In this document: one piece after another, positions 8,376 to 18,579 of the stretch
Numbering within the stretch: position 1 is the stretch's first letter
How the letters are laid out: every line of letters starts with the position of its first letter
Source: Halomarina oriensis
Lineage (GTDB): Archaea; Halobacteriota; Halobacteria; Halobacteriales; Haloarculaceae
Assembly: GCF_009791395.1 (NCBI RefSeq)
Contig: NZ_WSZK01000024.1
Span: 1-56,935 of the forward strand
Direction of reading: 5' to 3'
Length of the DNA: 56,935 nucleotides
Translations under genes and position numbers: made by a program
The notes under the pieces: model-generated
Seen by the model: only the letters and a program-made list of their open reading frames with translations
Databases searched by the model: none
Told to the model about the DNA's origin: nothing

Positions 8376-9032
8376 TCACCGCTGGCCACCGAGAACCGCC
8401 TCGACGAGGGAGGCCGTGCCGCGTCGGAGTCGGCGACCGACAGCCGTCGAGGAGATGTCGAGCGTGCCCGCGATGTCCTCCAGGTTCGCCGTCCGGGGGT
8501 CGTCGAAGTAGCCGGCCTCGTAGGCGGCGAGCAGCGCCTCGCGCTGTGGGTCGGTGAGTCCCGCCCCGCCCCAGTCGCTCGGTCCGTCGGCGCGATACAA
8601 CTGCTTGACGTCGAACGTCACGCCGTTCTCCTTGCAGAACTCCCGCATCGCCACCAGCGTGTCGCGGTCGGGGAACTGATAGCGGCCGTGCCACGCGCCG
8701 TCCTGACAGTAGGCACTGAGCATCGCGCCGCCGCGTCTGGTGAGTTCGGGGACGACGAGGAGGTCCGGCGTCGGGACGACCCGGTACAGTCGGTCACCGT
8801 CGCCCTCCGCGACGACGACGGGGTCGGTCACCGAGGGGTCGTCGGCCAGCGCGGCGTCGAACGCCTCGAAGTCCTCACACTGGACGGCGTAGAACAGGTA
8901 CGGGATGTCCCGGTCGGTCGCCGCGTGGTATCGCGTCTCGATGACCGCACCGGGAACTGCACTGCTCGCCGTGTAGAACATCTGTTCCGGGCTCGCTTTC
9001 CGTATCTCGGCGATGAGGCTGTCGTCGGGCAT
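8376..9032 (-). CDS. Bat-type (HTH_10) transcriptional regulator
   Basis: A 218-residue bacterio-opsin-activator-type regulator. The N-terminal about 150 residues form the sensor-like domain (SLIAEIRKASPEQMF and YRVVPTPDLLVVPELTRRGGAM), and the C-terminal HTH_10 domain starts at GLTDPQREALLAAYEAGYFDDPR and includes the recognition region GTLDISSTAVGRRLRRG. The start at 9032 (MPDDSLIAEI) matches related proteins better than the ATG at 9089, whose extra 19 residues are unrelated. It separates the bax1 and xpb genes. No ligand-binding residues can be named, so what it senses is unknown. Confidence 0.85.
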   Translation of the reverse strand: MPDDSLIAEIRKASPEQMFYTASSAVPGAVIETRYHAATDRDIPYLFYAVQCEDFEAFDAALADDPSVTDPVVVAEGDGDRLYRVVPTPDLLVVPELTRRGGAMLSAYCQDGAWHGRYQFPDRDTLVAMREFCKENGVTFDVKQLYRADGPSDWGGAGLTDPQREALLAAYEAGYFDDPRTANLEDIAGTLDISSTAVGRRLRRGTASLVEAVLGGQR

Positions 9033-9138
9033 GCGTCGAACGGCGAGCGGGCACTCGCCCTTTCTGGCTGTTCTGACTCGGTGGCTCAAGTAGATGTCGG
9101 CCGCCGGCGCTCGGCGTGTCCGGCCCGCTCGGAGCTAC

Positions 9139-10542
9139 TCAGCGCCGCCGAGCGGCGACACGCTCCTCGGCGGTCTCGCGGGTGACGATCTCGTACAGCA
9201 CCGCTCGCCCCGCTCGGGTGGCCGGGACGGCCGCCGTGGTCGACGCCTCGCCGTCGGCGTCCTCGGCCGCCGCCCGTTTCGGTCTGAGCACGCGCCCGAG
9301 TCGCTGGGTGAACTCGCGTTCGCTCCCGGACCCCGAGAGGACGACGGCGACGTTCGCGTCTGGGACGTCGACCCCTTCGTCGAGGACGTTCGCGGCGACG
9401 ACCCGCGAGTACGTCCCCTCGCGGAACCGTCGGAGCACGTCGCGTCGCTCGGCCGCGCCCGTCTCGTGGGTGATGGCCGGAATCAGGAAGCGCTCGGAGA
9501 GGCGGTAGACGAGGTCCGTCGAGGCCGTGAAGACGATGACGCGGTCCTCGCGGTGGCGGTCGAGGATGGCTTCGAGTTCGTCGACCTTCGCGTCGGCGTG
9601 CATCATCACGTCGCGGGCGCGTTGCTTCGCCAGCAGCGCCTCGCGTGCACGCGGGTCGGTCCCCGAGCGCACGACGAGTTTCTGGTAGTCACTGCCCGAG
9701 CGCAACTGGATGTTCGACCGTTTCAGGTAGTCGGTGAACGTCCCCTGAGCGGTCTCGTAGCGCTCACGTTCGGCCTCGTTCAACTCGACCGAGATGCGCT
9801 TGATGTCGTAGGCCGCGAGATGTTCGCCCGCCAGGTCGTCGACGGCCACGTCGTAGACCTTCGGCCCGACGAGGTCCGCGACGACCTCGTGTGCGCCGTC
9901 CGGGCGCTCGAACGTCGCGGTCAGGCCCATCCGGGCGGGAGCGGCGAGCAGGCGGGCGATGTCACGGTAGCCCTCGCCGCCGAGGTGGTGGACCTCGTCG
10001 AAGACGACGAAGCCGAACCGGTCACCCACTTCGTCCGCTCGCAGGTACGCCGAGTCGTACGTCGAGACGGTCAGCGGGCCGAACTCCTGGACGCCACCGC
10101 CGAACTGGCCCACCTCGCAGTCGAACTCCGTCTCCAGTTCCCGTCGCCACTGCTCCAGTAAGTCGATGGTCGGGACGACGACGAGCGTCGGCACTCCGAG
10201 CGCGGCGATTGCCGCGACGGCGACGACCGTCTTGCCGCTCCCGGTCGGCAGTTCGAGGACGCCCCGGTTCCCGTTTTCCTGCCACGCGTCGAGCGCCGCC
10301 CGCTGGTAGTCGCGGAGTTCGTAGCTCGTCGTCAGGTCGAGCGCGGGCGTGTCGAGGACGCCGTCCTCGTAGTCGACGCCACGCTCGTCGAGCGCGTCCC
10401 GCAGGTCGGCGTAGCGGTAGCCCGGTGCGCGGGCCGTCTTCGTCCGCGGGTCGGACTCGACCCACGGGCGGTCGAGGTCGGCCGGTGGGTCGGTCACGCG
10501 GACCGTCCCCTCCTCGAACGAGAGCCGTGTCACACCCCGCAT
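9139..10542 (-). CDS. XPB/Rad25-type DNA helicase
   Basis: A 467-residue superfamily 2 helicase, the length usual for archaeal XPB. Visible motifs are the Q-like region YELRDYQRAALDAW, Walker A in LPTGSGKTVV (about residues 98-106), DEVHH (about 180), the motif III form TATFER, the thumb/RED region RSGSDYQKLVVRSG, and motif VI in QRLGRVLRPK (about 410). With Bax1 it forms a helicase-nuclease pair inferred to act in nucleotide excision repair. It starts 62 bp from grpE on the opposite strand and probably shares a central promoter element with it. Confidence 0.93.
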   Translation of the reverse strand: MRGVTRLSFEEGTVRVTDPPADLDRPWVESDPRTKTARAPGYRYADLRDALDERGVDYEDGVLDTPALDLTTSYELRDYQRAALDAWQENGNRGVLELPTGSGKTVVAVAAIAALGVPTLVVVPTIDLLEQWRRELETEFDCEVGQFGGGVQEFGPLTVSTYDSAYLRADEVGDRFGFVVFDEVHHLGGEGYRDIARLLAAPARMGLTATFERPDGAHEVVADLVGPKVYDVAVDDLAGEHLAAYDIKRISVELNEAERERYETAQGTFTDYLKRSNIQLRSGSDYQKLVVRSGTDPRAREALLAKQRARDVMMHADAKVDELEAILDRHREDRVIVFTASTDLVYRLSERFLIPAITHETGAAERRDVLRRFREGTYSRVVAANVLDEGVDVPDANVAVVLSGSGSEREFTQRLGRVLRPKRAAAEDADGEASTTAAVPATRAGRAVLYEIVTRETAEERVAARRR

Positions 10543-10572
10543 AGCGAGTGCGCCGCCATGTGGATTCCGGTC

Positions 10573-10581
10573 GGGTTAAAC
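10573..10581. promoter_or_regulatory. Shared TATA-like element between xpb and grpE
   Basis: GGGTTAAAC reads TATA-like on both strands (GTTTAACCC on the minus). It is 24-32 nt before the grpE ATG at 10605 and 31-39 nt before the xpb ATG at 10542, in a divergent spacer of only 62 bp. Both transcripts would have no leader or a very short one. Confidence 0.5.
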
Positions 10582-10604
10582 GCCCGCCGGTCGTCGGTTC
10601 GACC

Positions 10605-11288
10605 ATGACCGACGAGACGCCGGAGACGGACGCCGAGCGTGCGACGGACGAGGCCGACCCGGAGTCCGCGGAGTCGAGTGCGGACGCGGACGACGCGCCC
10701 TCCGAGGAGACCACGGGCGCCGGCCACGCGACGAGCGAGGCCGACACGGTCCCCGAGGAACTCGTCGAACGCGTCCGCGAGTCCGACGCCGAGACCATCG
10801 CTCGGGAGATTTCCGGACTCCGTGCCCGCGCGGAGGAGGCCGAGGCGCGACTCGACGAGGCCGACGAGGAGCACGCGGACCTCCGCGACCAGCTCAAGCG
10901 CAAGCAGGCGGACTTCCAGAACTTCAAGAAGCGCATGGAGAAACGTCAGGCCGAAGAACAGAAACGCGCGACCGAGGACCTCGTCACGCGCATCGTCGAC
11001 GTTCGGGACAACCTGAAACGCGGCCTCGACCAGGAGGGCGACATCCGCGAGGGCGTCGAGTCGACGCTCCGGCAGTTCGACGACGTGCTCGACGCCGAGA
11101 ACGTCGAGGAGATATCGCCCGAACCGGGCGACGACGTGGACCCACAGCGCCACGAGGTGCTGATGCGCGTCGACAGCGAGCGTCCCGAGGGAACCGTCGC
11201 GCAGGTCCACCGACCGGGCTACGAGATGGCCGAGAAGGTCATCCGGGCCGCGCAGGTGACGGTCAGCCAGGGCGACGGCGAGCAGTAG
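10605..11288 (+). CDS. grpE: Nucleotide exchange factor GrpE
   Basis: A 227-residue GrpE homologue that releases ADP from DnaK. An acidic disordered N-terminus (about residues 1-55) is followed by the long dimerising coiled coil (residues 60-130, including DQLKRKQADFQNFKKRMEKR) and the C-terminal beta domain ending RPGYEMAEKVIRAAQVTVSQ. The start MTDETPETDAE at 10605 is preferred because it is correctly spaced from the TATA-like element; an ATG at 10548 is in frame but overlaps the promoter. It is the first gene of the grpE-dnaK pair. Confidence 0.95.
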   Translation: MTDETPETDAERATDEADPESAESSADADDAPSEETTGAGHATSEADTVPEELVERVRESDAETIAREISGLRARAEEAEARLDEADEEHADLRDQLKRKQADFQNFKKRMEKRQAEEQKRATEDLVTRIVDVRDNLKRGLDQEGDIREGVESTLRQFDDVLDAENVEEISPEPGDDVDPQRHEVLMRVDSERPEGTVAQVHRPGYEMAEKVIRAAQVTVSQGDGEQ

Positions 11289-11320
11289 GCGGGGTCGGGC
11301 CTGCGGCAGTCTCCGACCTC

Positions 11321-11350
11321 CGAGCGGTGAACGGAGCGACCCGCGAGGAG
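11321..11350. repeat. Copy 1 of a dispersed intergenic motif
   Basis: This stretch in the grpE-dnaK spacer contains CGGTGAACGGAGCGACCCG, which closely matches CGGTGAACGGAGTGAGCCG at 26784-26802, upstream of the methylmalonyl-CoA mutase gene. Short GAACGGAGTGAG-type repeats are common in haloarchaeal spacers; function is unknown. Confidence 0.45.
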
Positions 11351-11395
11351 TGACGCTGTGTCGTCGCCGTTCTCCACCGACTGGTCCGGAACTTC

Positions 11396-11523
11396 TGTAT
11401 AAAACTTCGCAGGCGGGTCGAGCGGTGGGTGACGAAAACCGCACGACTGCGGCCGATTCGTACGAGAGTGTGTGACGCCCTATTCAGCAAGCTTTACCAG
11501 TCCGACGCCGGTATGGGAGGGTA

Positions 11524-11524
<1 letters not shown>
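11396..11524 (+). promoter_or_regulatory. dnaK promoter region with two TATA-like boxes and a three-codon upstream frame
   Basis: Two candidate boxes are seen: TGTATAAAA at 11397-11404 and GCTTTACC at 11491-11498. The second is about 28 nt before the dnaK ATG at 11524 and fits a leaderless transcript; the first would give a leader near 95 nt. Immediately before dnaK is ATG GGA GGG TAA (11513-11524), whose stop shares its last A with the dnaK start; the same bases form a GGGAGG purine stretch that could act as a ribosome binding site on the longer transcript. Confidence 0.45.
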
Positions 11525-13446
<1,922 letters not shown>

Positions 13447-13458
13447 CCGAGCGACTCT

Positions 13459-13647
13459 CTACGGCTCTTCTGCGGGTTTCGATTCGGTCGGTGAGTCGTG
13501 CGTATTGGTAGCCTTCGAGAGGTCCACCGTCGTCTCGAACGTCGCAGGGACTGCCCGAGTCGGTGTCTCTTCGGTGTCGTCGAGTAAGCTGCCACACCCA
13601 GCGAGCGGGAGGGTGGCGACCACCGAAAGGAGGGCACGGCGCTGCAC
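13459..13647 (-). CDS. Small predicted lipoprotein
   Basis: A 62-residue frame with a complete lipoprotein signal: MQRRALLSVVATLPLAGCGS, with a twin Arg near the start, a short hydrophobic core and a lipobox LAGC. The mature part of about 45 residues is polar, rich in Thr, Pro and Glu, and shows no domain. It fills the gap between dnaK and the enoyl-CoA hydratase-family gene and is convergent with dnaK. It could be a genuine short surface lipoprotein or the remnant of a longer one. The signal peptide is the main reason to accept it. Confidence 0.55.
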   Translation of the reverse strand: MQRRALLSVVATLPLAGCGSLLDDTEETPTRAVPATFETTVDLSKATNTHDSPTESKPAEEP

Positions 13648-13709
13648 ACGCTCGCTGGTGGGAACCGAGCGAAAACTCTTCGCGTGAGGGTCGCAGGTGG
13701 CCGTCCTAC

Positions 13710-14504
13710 TTACCGCCCGACGAACTCGGCGTCTTCCTTCCCGAAGAACGCGGCGTAGCCACGCTCGTAGTCCTCGGTCTGTGTGGCGCTGGCGATGGTA
13801 TCCGTCTCGGCGGCCATCTGGCCCGGTAGGTCACGGCCGTAGCTCTCGACGAGGAGGCGCTTGGTCGCGCCGAACGCCTTCGTCGGGCCACTGGCGAGTC
13901 GGTCGGCCATCGCCGCGAGTCGGTCGTCGAACTCCTCGCTCGGGACGGACTCGGTGACGAGGCCCAGCGAGACGGCGTAGTCGGCGTCGATGGGTTCGTC
14001 CATCAGGATTAGCTCTTTCGCGCGGCGGAGGCCGACGAGTCGCGGGAGCCAGAACGTCGACCCGCCGTCACCGGTCAGGCCGATGCGGCCGTAGGCGAAC
14101 TCCAGTCGCGCGTCGTCGGCCATCACGACGGCGTCGCCCGCGAGCGCCATCGAGAAGCCGGCACCGGCGGCGACGCCGTTGACGCCCACGACCACGGGTT
14201 TCGGGGCCTGATGCAGTGCGAGGACGGAATCGTGGAGCGTCGACGCCAGCGAGCGGAGGTTCGACGCGTCGCGCTCGTCGCCGTCGAACAGCGCGAGGTC
14301 CGCACCCGCACAGAAGACGCCGTCGGTGCCCCGGAGCGTGATACATCGCACGGACTCGTCGTCCGCGAGGCGGGTCGTCGCGTCGACGAGTTCGTCGGCC
14401 ATCGTCGGGTTGAGCGAGTTGAAGTTGCTCGTCGAGGCGAGCGTGAGGTGGGCGACACCCTCGGCGACGGTCAGTTCGAGGTTCTCGTAGTCGTCGTCGG
14501 CCAT
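13710..14504 (-). CDS. Enoyl-CoA hydratase/isomerase family protein
   Basis: A 264-residue crotonase-fold enzyme. The oxyanion-hole segments are TDGVFCAGADLALF and VNGVAAGAGFSMALAGDAV. At the second catalytic position the sequence is LTGDGGSTFWLPRLVG, with Asp where hydratases have Glu; this is the PaaG-like pattern of isomerases, so an acyl-CoA isomerase role is as likely as hydration. The start at 14504 (MADDDYENLEL) sits correctly behind a minus-strand TATA-like TTTTATC at 14529-14535; an ATG two codons upstream (14510) is the alternative. Confidence 0.85.
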   Translation of the reverse strand: MADDDYENLELTVAEGVAHLTLASTSNFNSLNPTMADELVDATTRLADDESVRCITLRGTDGVFCAGADLALFDGDERDASNLRSLASTLHDSVLALHQAPKPVVVGVNGVAAGAGFSMALAGDAVVMADDARLEFAYGRIGLTGDGGSTFWLPRLVGLRRAKELILMDEPIDADYAVSLGLVTESVPSEEFDDRLAAMADRLASGPTKAFGATKRLLVESYGRDLPGQMAAETDTIASATQTEDYERGYAAFFGKEDAEFVGR

Positions 14505-14578
14505 GTCCATGGGTTACAACGCAGTTGCGATAAAACAACTGGGATGGTTCGTCCGTTCGGGGGTGACACGCACGGAAC

Positions 14579-14584
14579 TTTATA
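14579..14584 (+). promoter_or_regulatory. TATA box for the gene at 14610
   Basis: TTTATA, 26-31 nt before the ATG at 14610, in a spacer that also carries the divergent TATA-like element of the enoyl-CoA hydratase-family gene. The spacing indicates a leaderless transcript. Confidence 0.6.
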
Positions 14585-14609
14585 GGTGGACTCCCGAACG
14601 GTCACGCAT

Positions 14610-15278
14610 ATGCGACAACTCGACGTGACCGACGAGCAACTACAGTACCTCGAACGCGTTCGTGCGACCCTCGAAACCGAGTATCTCGGCCCGTACGGAC
14701 AGGTCGGCATCCTCGACGCCCTCCAGTACCTCATCGACGTCCACGAGGCGGCCGACCCCGACATGCCCTCGACGGACGCGGCGGTGGTCGACGCGGCCAC
14801 GCCGGTCGTCGCCGGGGAGAACCGACCGTCGCAGGTCGCCGACGTTCCGGCCGAGGCGGCCGTCACGGCCGACTCGGCGTCGTCGAACGGCACACCACCG
14901 GCCGACACCGACGAGACGGCGGACACGACCGCTCCCGAGGCCGACGTCGGATCGGACGACGGGGAGGCGACGGCCCCGGCGAGCCACGACGCGAGCGACG
15001 ACTCGGAGACCACCGAGGGGACGGGACGGACAGCAGAGCGCGGCGACGAGAGCGAGGACACGACCGACGGCGGGGACGAGGGCGGCAGTTCTCCGCCGAC
15101 GCCGTCGGGCGGGAACGACCGACTGCAGGCGATGATGAACCTCCTCGACACACACGGTAACAAGTGGCGGGAGGGCGACGGCGAGGCGCGCTACGAGGTG
15201 GACCTCCCGAACGGGTCGGTGGAGACGGTCCAGACGCGCGACGACGTGCGCGCGGTCCTGTTCAAGAACTACCGTTGA
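14610..15278 (+). CDS. Uncharacterised protein with acidic linker
   Basis: A 222-residue protein I do not recognise. It has a folded N-terminal part (residues 1-50, MRQLDVTDEQLQYLERVR and LGPYGQVGILDALQYLIDVH), a long low-complexity linker rich in Asp, Glu, Thr and Ser (about 55-170), and a C-terminal module of about 50 residues (LQAMMNLLDTHGNKWREGDG onward, ending VRAVLFKNYR). The layout suggests two small interaction modules joined by a halophilic flexible tether. The start at 14610 agrees with the TATA box 27 nt upstream; an ATG at 14586 would fall inside the promoter. Confidence 0.75.
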   Translation: MRQLDVTDEQLQYLERVRATLETEYLGPYGQVGILDALQYLIDVHEAADPDMPSTDAAVVDAATPVVAGENRPSQVADVPAEAAVTADSASSNGTPPADTDETADTTAPEADVGSDDGEATAPASHDASDDSETTEGTGRTAERGDESEDTTDGGDEGGSSPPTPSGGNDRLQAMMNLLDTHGNKWREGDGEARYEVDLPNGSVETVQTRDDVRAVLFKNYR

Positions 15279-15463
15279 CACGTCTCACGGTCGCTTCGTC
15301 TCCTCACCGAGCGTATCGGTGGCGTGTCTCTCCGCCCCGTCGTCTGTGGCTTCGCCGTCCCCTACGAGTTCACCTACCCGCAGGTCCTCCTGCAGGCGGT
15401 GAGCGTCGTCGGGACGCTCGTCTACGAACCTGCCCGCTGCTCCTCCCGTATCCCTCCTCTCGC

Positions 15464-16618
15464 CTACGACTCGCTTCCGACCGAGCCACCCGTCTCCCCA
15501 CCATCGCGGAGGCGCTCCATCCGCGCGCCCAGCGAGCGGGTCTGCTGGAGCAGGTTCGTGACCGTGCTCCGGTCGCGCGACGCCCCCTGTTCGTCGAGCA
15601 GCCACTGCATCGTCTCGTGGACGGTCCCGGTCCCGACCTGTGCGTCCGTCGCGGCGTCCGCGCGGTACGTCAGTCGACCGGCGACCCACGCGAGGAGGAC
15701 GACGACGGCGACGCCACCGAGAAAGGGGCCCCAGACGCTCGTTTCGAGGGTCGCCGCGGTCCGGGCGAGCGCACCGTTCACCATCGAGACGCCGAGTGCA
15801 GCCAGGCCAGCGAGGAGCGCGAACTTGACCGCCTGCTGGCCGCGTCGCGCTCGGTTGGTCTCGATGCCGACCAGCACGGCCAGTCGCTCGTCGTCGGTGA
15901 CGTCGAGCAGGTGCCGCGAGACGAACAGGTGACGTCGTCCACGAACGCCGGTGACGTTCACGAGCAGGTTCTCCGTCCCCTCGGTGTCGACGACGTGGAC
16001 GCCTCGGGGGTCGAAGGCCACCCTCTCACAGGCCCGTCGAAGTCGAGTCGCCTCGTCGTCGGTCGGGTCGCGTGGTGAGAGCGACAGGCGCGTCGTGTAC
16101 GGCGTGACGGCGTGTAGCAGGGCGAAGGCGACGAAGACGACCACCGGTGCCCACCCGCCGATGCCCGTCGTCGCCACGATACCGAACGCCCCGATCACCG
16201 CGAACACGAGCACACCGGCGAAGAACTGGCGCGCGACCCGAACCGCGTTACCGGCCAGCGAGAGGTCGAGGTCACGTCCTTCCCGAACGGCCGGGAGCAT
16301 CACGAGATAGCAGCCGAGAGCCGTCGTCGCCGTCGCCGCCCCGAGTACGAGCGTCCCGCCGAACACCGCCACCGGCCAGAGTGGGTCGGTGAGGAGGGCG
16401 TTCAGCCCTGCCGTGACGAGGTCGTACGCACCGAACAGGTACAGTCCAGCGCCTTCGACGCCGGCGACGACGACGAGCGTCCGACTGCCGAGTCGTGAGA
16501 CGCGCTCTTCGGCGTTCTCGGCACGTATCGCCCACCGACTCAGGAGCCACGAGAGACCGGCGAAGGCGGCCGTCGACCCGAGGTACCAGAGGGCGAGCGT
16601 CGGGAGGGAACTAGTCAT
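15464..16618 (-). CDS. M48-like membrane protein lacking the zinc-protease motif
   Basis: A 384-residue multi-spanning protein with the layout of HtpX-like M48 peptidases: hydrophobic segments at about residues 5-30, 48-72, 80-112 and 130-172, then a soluble core with the family pattern RRHLFVSRHLLDVTDDERLAVL. Where M48 enzymes have HExxH the sequence reads LAVLVGIETNRARRG (residues 247-260), so both His ligands and the Glu placement are lost. Two further membrane segments follow (about 266-285 and 298-315). I infer a non-catalytic homologue, perhaps a scaffold or inhibitor. Its start codon overlaps a rare CTAG (16611-16614). Confidence 0.75.
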   Translation of the reverse strand: MTSSLPTLALWYLGSTAAFAGLSWLLSRWAIRAENAEERVSRLGSRTLVVVAGVEGAGLYLFGAYDLVTAGLNALLTDPLWPVAVFGGTLVLGAATATTALGCYLVMLPAVREGRDLDLSLAGNAVRVARQFFAGVLVFAVIGAFGIVATTGIGGWAPVVVFVAFALLHAVTPYTTRLSLSPRDPTDDEATRLRRACERVAFDPRGVHVVDTEGTENLLVNVTGVRGRRHLFVSRHLLDVTDDERLAVLVGIETNRARRGQQAVKFALLAGLAALGVSMVNGALARTAATLETSVWGPFLGGVAVVVLLAWVAGRLTYRADAATDAQVGTGTVHETMQWLLDEQGASRDRSTVTNLLQQTRSLGARMERLRDGGETGGSVGSES

Positions 16619-16681
16619 CGATTCGGACTATCCGCGAGCGAACAAATGCTTTCGGAGGGGACGGACCGCGCCTCGGGTCGT

Positions 16682-18460
16682 TCACTCCACCTCGTGGAGT
16701 CGTTCTCCTCGGTGGAGACGGGTGGCGATAGAGAACGTCTGTTCGGCCGAGCGCCGGGTCGGGAAGTGCGCGGCCATGTAGCGAGCGGGTGCTATCAGGG
16801 CGAGTCGCTTCTCCATCTCGTCGGTCGTCGGGTCGGCAACCAGCGCGTCGAACCGCTGGAACCCCGCCTCGACGTTCTGGAGCGTGTGGAACCCCGCGTC
16901 CTCCCGGAGGAGGCCACGCCCGAGCGTCCGCTTCAGGTCCGCCGGGTCGCCGCCCGCGTCGAAGTGCTCGCTGACGAGGTTCGCGGCGCGGTTGACCTGT
17001 CCCTGCTCGTCGAAACACGTCAGAACGTCCTCGCGGACGTCGACCGGGTCACGCTCGCTCTCGCCCGGCGACGGGACGGGGGCGCGTGGCTGGTTGAGGA
17101 ACCGGTCGAGATAGACCGACATCGCGGCGTCGAGACAGCCCCGGTAGAGTTCGGTGGCGTCAGTCTTGGCCGTCGCGCGGTGGACGGCGTTCGCGTAGGT
17201 GAGCGTGTGGTGGACGGTGTTCCAGTCCGAGAACTCGTTGTTCGTGGCGAAGTACGCCACCCGTCGGGAGGCGGCGCGCGCGACCGCATCAGAGAGCTGC
17301 TCGGTCGTCGCTCCCGCCCGAATCGCGTCGGTGAGCGTGTCGACGATTAGCTCAGGGTCGTCTTCGAGGAGCGTCTCGACGAATCCCTCGGGGTGGGTCC
17401 ACTCCTTGCCTGCGCCCGCCGCGACGAGGTCCGGGAGCAGGTCGTGGGCGTCGAAGACGAGGTCGGCGATGTCGACGGGTTGTCGCCACGAGGAGCGTTC
17501 CTCCGAGCGCGTCGCCCCCGTGAGTTGTTCGAGCGTCGAGGCGAGCGCGGCGTCGGCGTGGTCCTCCCAGCCCACGTGTTCGAGCGTCTCGAACGCCTTG
17601 TTGAGGAAGTCCAGCGTGTGGCCGTTGTTGAGATAGAGGCTGTCGGTCGCGGCGGTGAACAGGAGGTCCGCGACGTCCTCGCGCGGGAGGGTGCCGATGG
17701 CGGTCAGGAGGACGCGCTCGGCACCGTCGCGGTCACGCACCTCGACGCAGTTGCGGAACCACGCTTTCAGCCGCGACTTCGAGAGGTCGCGGTTGTCGAA
17801 GGCGTACTGCTGGAATCGCGGGGGTTCGCCCGCCGTCTCGTCGGCCACTTCGCGGACGCCCATGAACATCGCACGGCGCTTGTCGCGGTCGCCCACTTCG
17901 TCGTAGAGGTTCGCCATGCAGCCGAGCGTGGTGAGGCCGCGGCCCCACCCCATCTCGCGGTAGCGCGTCCCGAAGTTGACGGCCGTCTCGACGGGCGTGT
18001 CGAAGCCCCCTCCTTCGCTGTCCAGTCCGATGATGGCCTTCGCCATGACGAGCGAGAGGTTCTCGTGGAGACCGTCGGCCAGTCGATTCCGCCAGTGGGT
18101 CGCCGGGTCGACGTCCGAGGACGGGTCCGGGTCGAGGTAGACGCCGTCCTCGCGCAGTTCGACGGGAAACGTCTGGACGTCGTCGGCCCAGATGTCGAAC
18201 GTGTCGCCCTGCTCCAGTTCGAAGCGGGCGTGGTGCCAGTGACAGGTGAGGATACCGTCCTCGATGGAGCCACGGCTCAGGGGGAAACCCATGTGGGGAC
18301 AGCGGTTGTCGACGGCGAACACCTCGCCCTCGTGGTGGAACAGGGCGATGGCCTGGCCGTCCTCGCTGACGACGGCCTGTCCGTCGGCTTCGAGCGTCTC
18401 GCGGTCGGCGACGCGGACGAATCGGTCGTCGGAGGTGGTGGCGTCGGGGTCTGTTGCCAT
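16682..18460 (-). CDS. Rieske [2Fe-2S] domain fused to a large helical domain
   Basis: A 592-residue protein. Residues about 12-105 form a Rieske ferredoxin domain with cluster ligands C54, H56, C73 and H76 (CPHMG and CHWHH). The remaining about 480 residues are predicted mostly helical, with conserved-looking His clusters (NNGHTLDFLNKAFE, WNTVHHTLTYANAVHRA, FHTLQNVEAGFQ, YMAAHFPTRR). They do not look like the non-haem iron domain of Rieske ring-hydroxylating oxygenases; a distant resemblance to questin-oxidase-like proteins is possible but not secure. The start at 18460 (MATDPDATTS) is chosen over upstream ATGs that lie near dnaJ. It is divergent from dnaJ. Confidence 0.8.
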   Translation of the reverse strand: MATDPDATTSDDRFVRVADRETLEADGQAVVSEDGQAIALFHHEGEVFAVDNRCPHMGFPLSRGSIEDGILTCHWHHARFELEQGDTFDIWADDVQTFPVELREDGVYLDPDPSSDVDPATHWRNRLADGLHENLSLVMAKAIIGLDSEGGGFDTPVETAVNFGTRYREMGWGRGLTTLGCMANLYDEVGDRDKRRAMFMGVREVADETAGEPPRFQQYAFDNRDLSKSRLKAWFRNCVEVRDRDGAERVLLTAIGTLPREDVADLLFTAATDSLYLNNGHTLDFLNKAFETLEHVGWEDHADAALASTLEQLTGATRSEERSSWRQPVDIADLVFDAHDLLPDLVAAGAGKEWTHPEGFVETLLEDDPELIVDTLTDAIRAGATTEQLSDAVARAASRRVAYFATNNEFSDWNTVHHTLTYANAVHRATAKTDATELYRGCLDAAMSVYLDRFLNQPRAPVPSPGESERDPVDVREDVLTCFDEQGQVNRAANLVSEHFDAGGDPADLKRTLGRGLLREDAGFHTLQNVEAGFQRFDALVADPTTDEMEKRLALIAPARYMAAHFPTRRSAEQTFSIATRLHRGERLHEVE

Positions 18461-18579
18461 GGATCGACGTGTGATAGCGAACGGCAAGTAGGTTCGCTGA
18501 AACCCGTTTTGGTACGCGATCCGACACGTGGCCGAGGCGGGCCGTTCAAGTGGCTCAACGGACAACGCATGGGCAACGA

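Noticed and set aside
8144-8389. Short minus-strand frame between bax1 and the Bat-type regulator
   Set aside because: It overlaps the start of bax1 and the end of the regulator; translation is basic and Pro/Arg-rich, unlike haloarchaeal proteins.
16682-18460. Reading the Rieske fusion as a ring-hydroxylating dioxygenase alpha subunit
   Set aside because: The C-terminal domain lacks the expected 2-His-1-carboxylate pattern and is much longer than usual.
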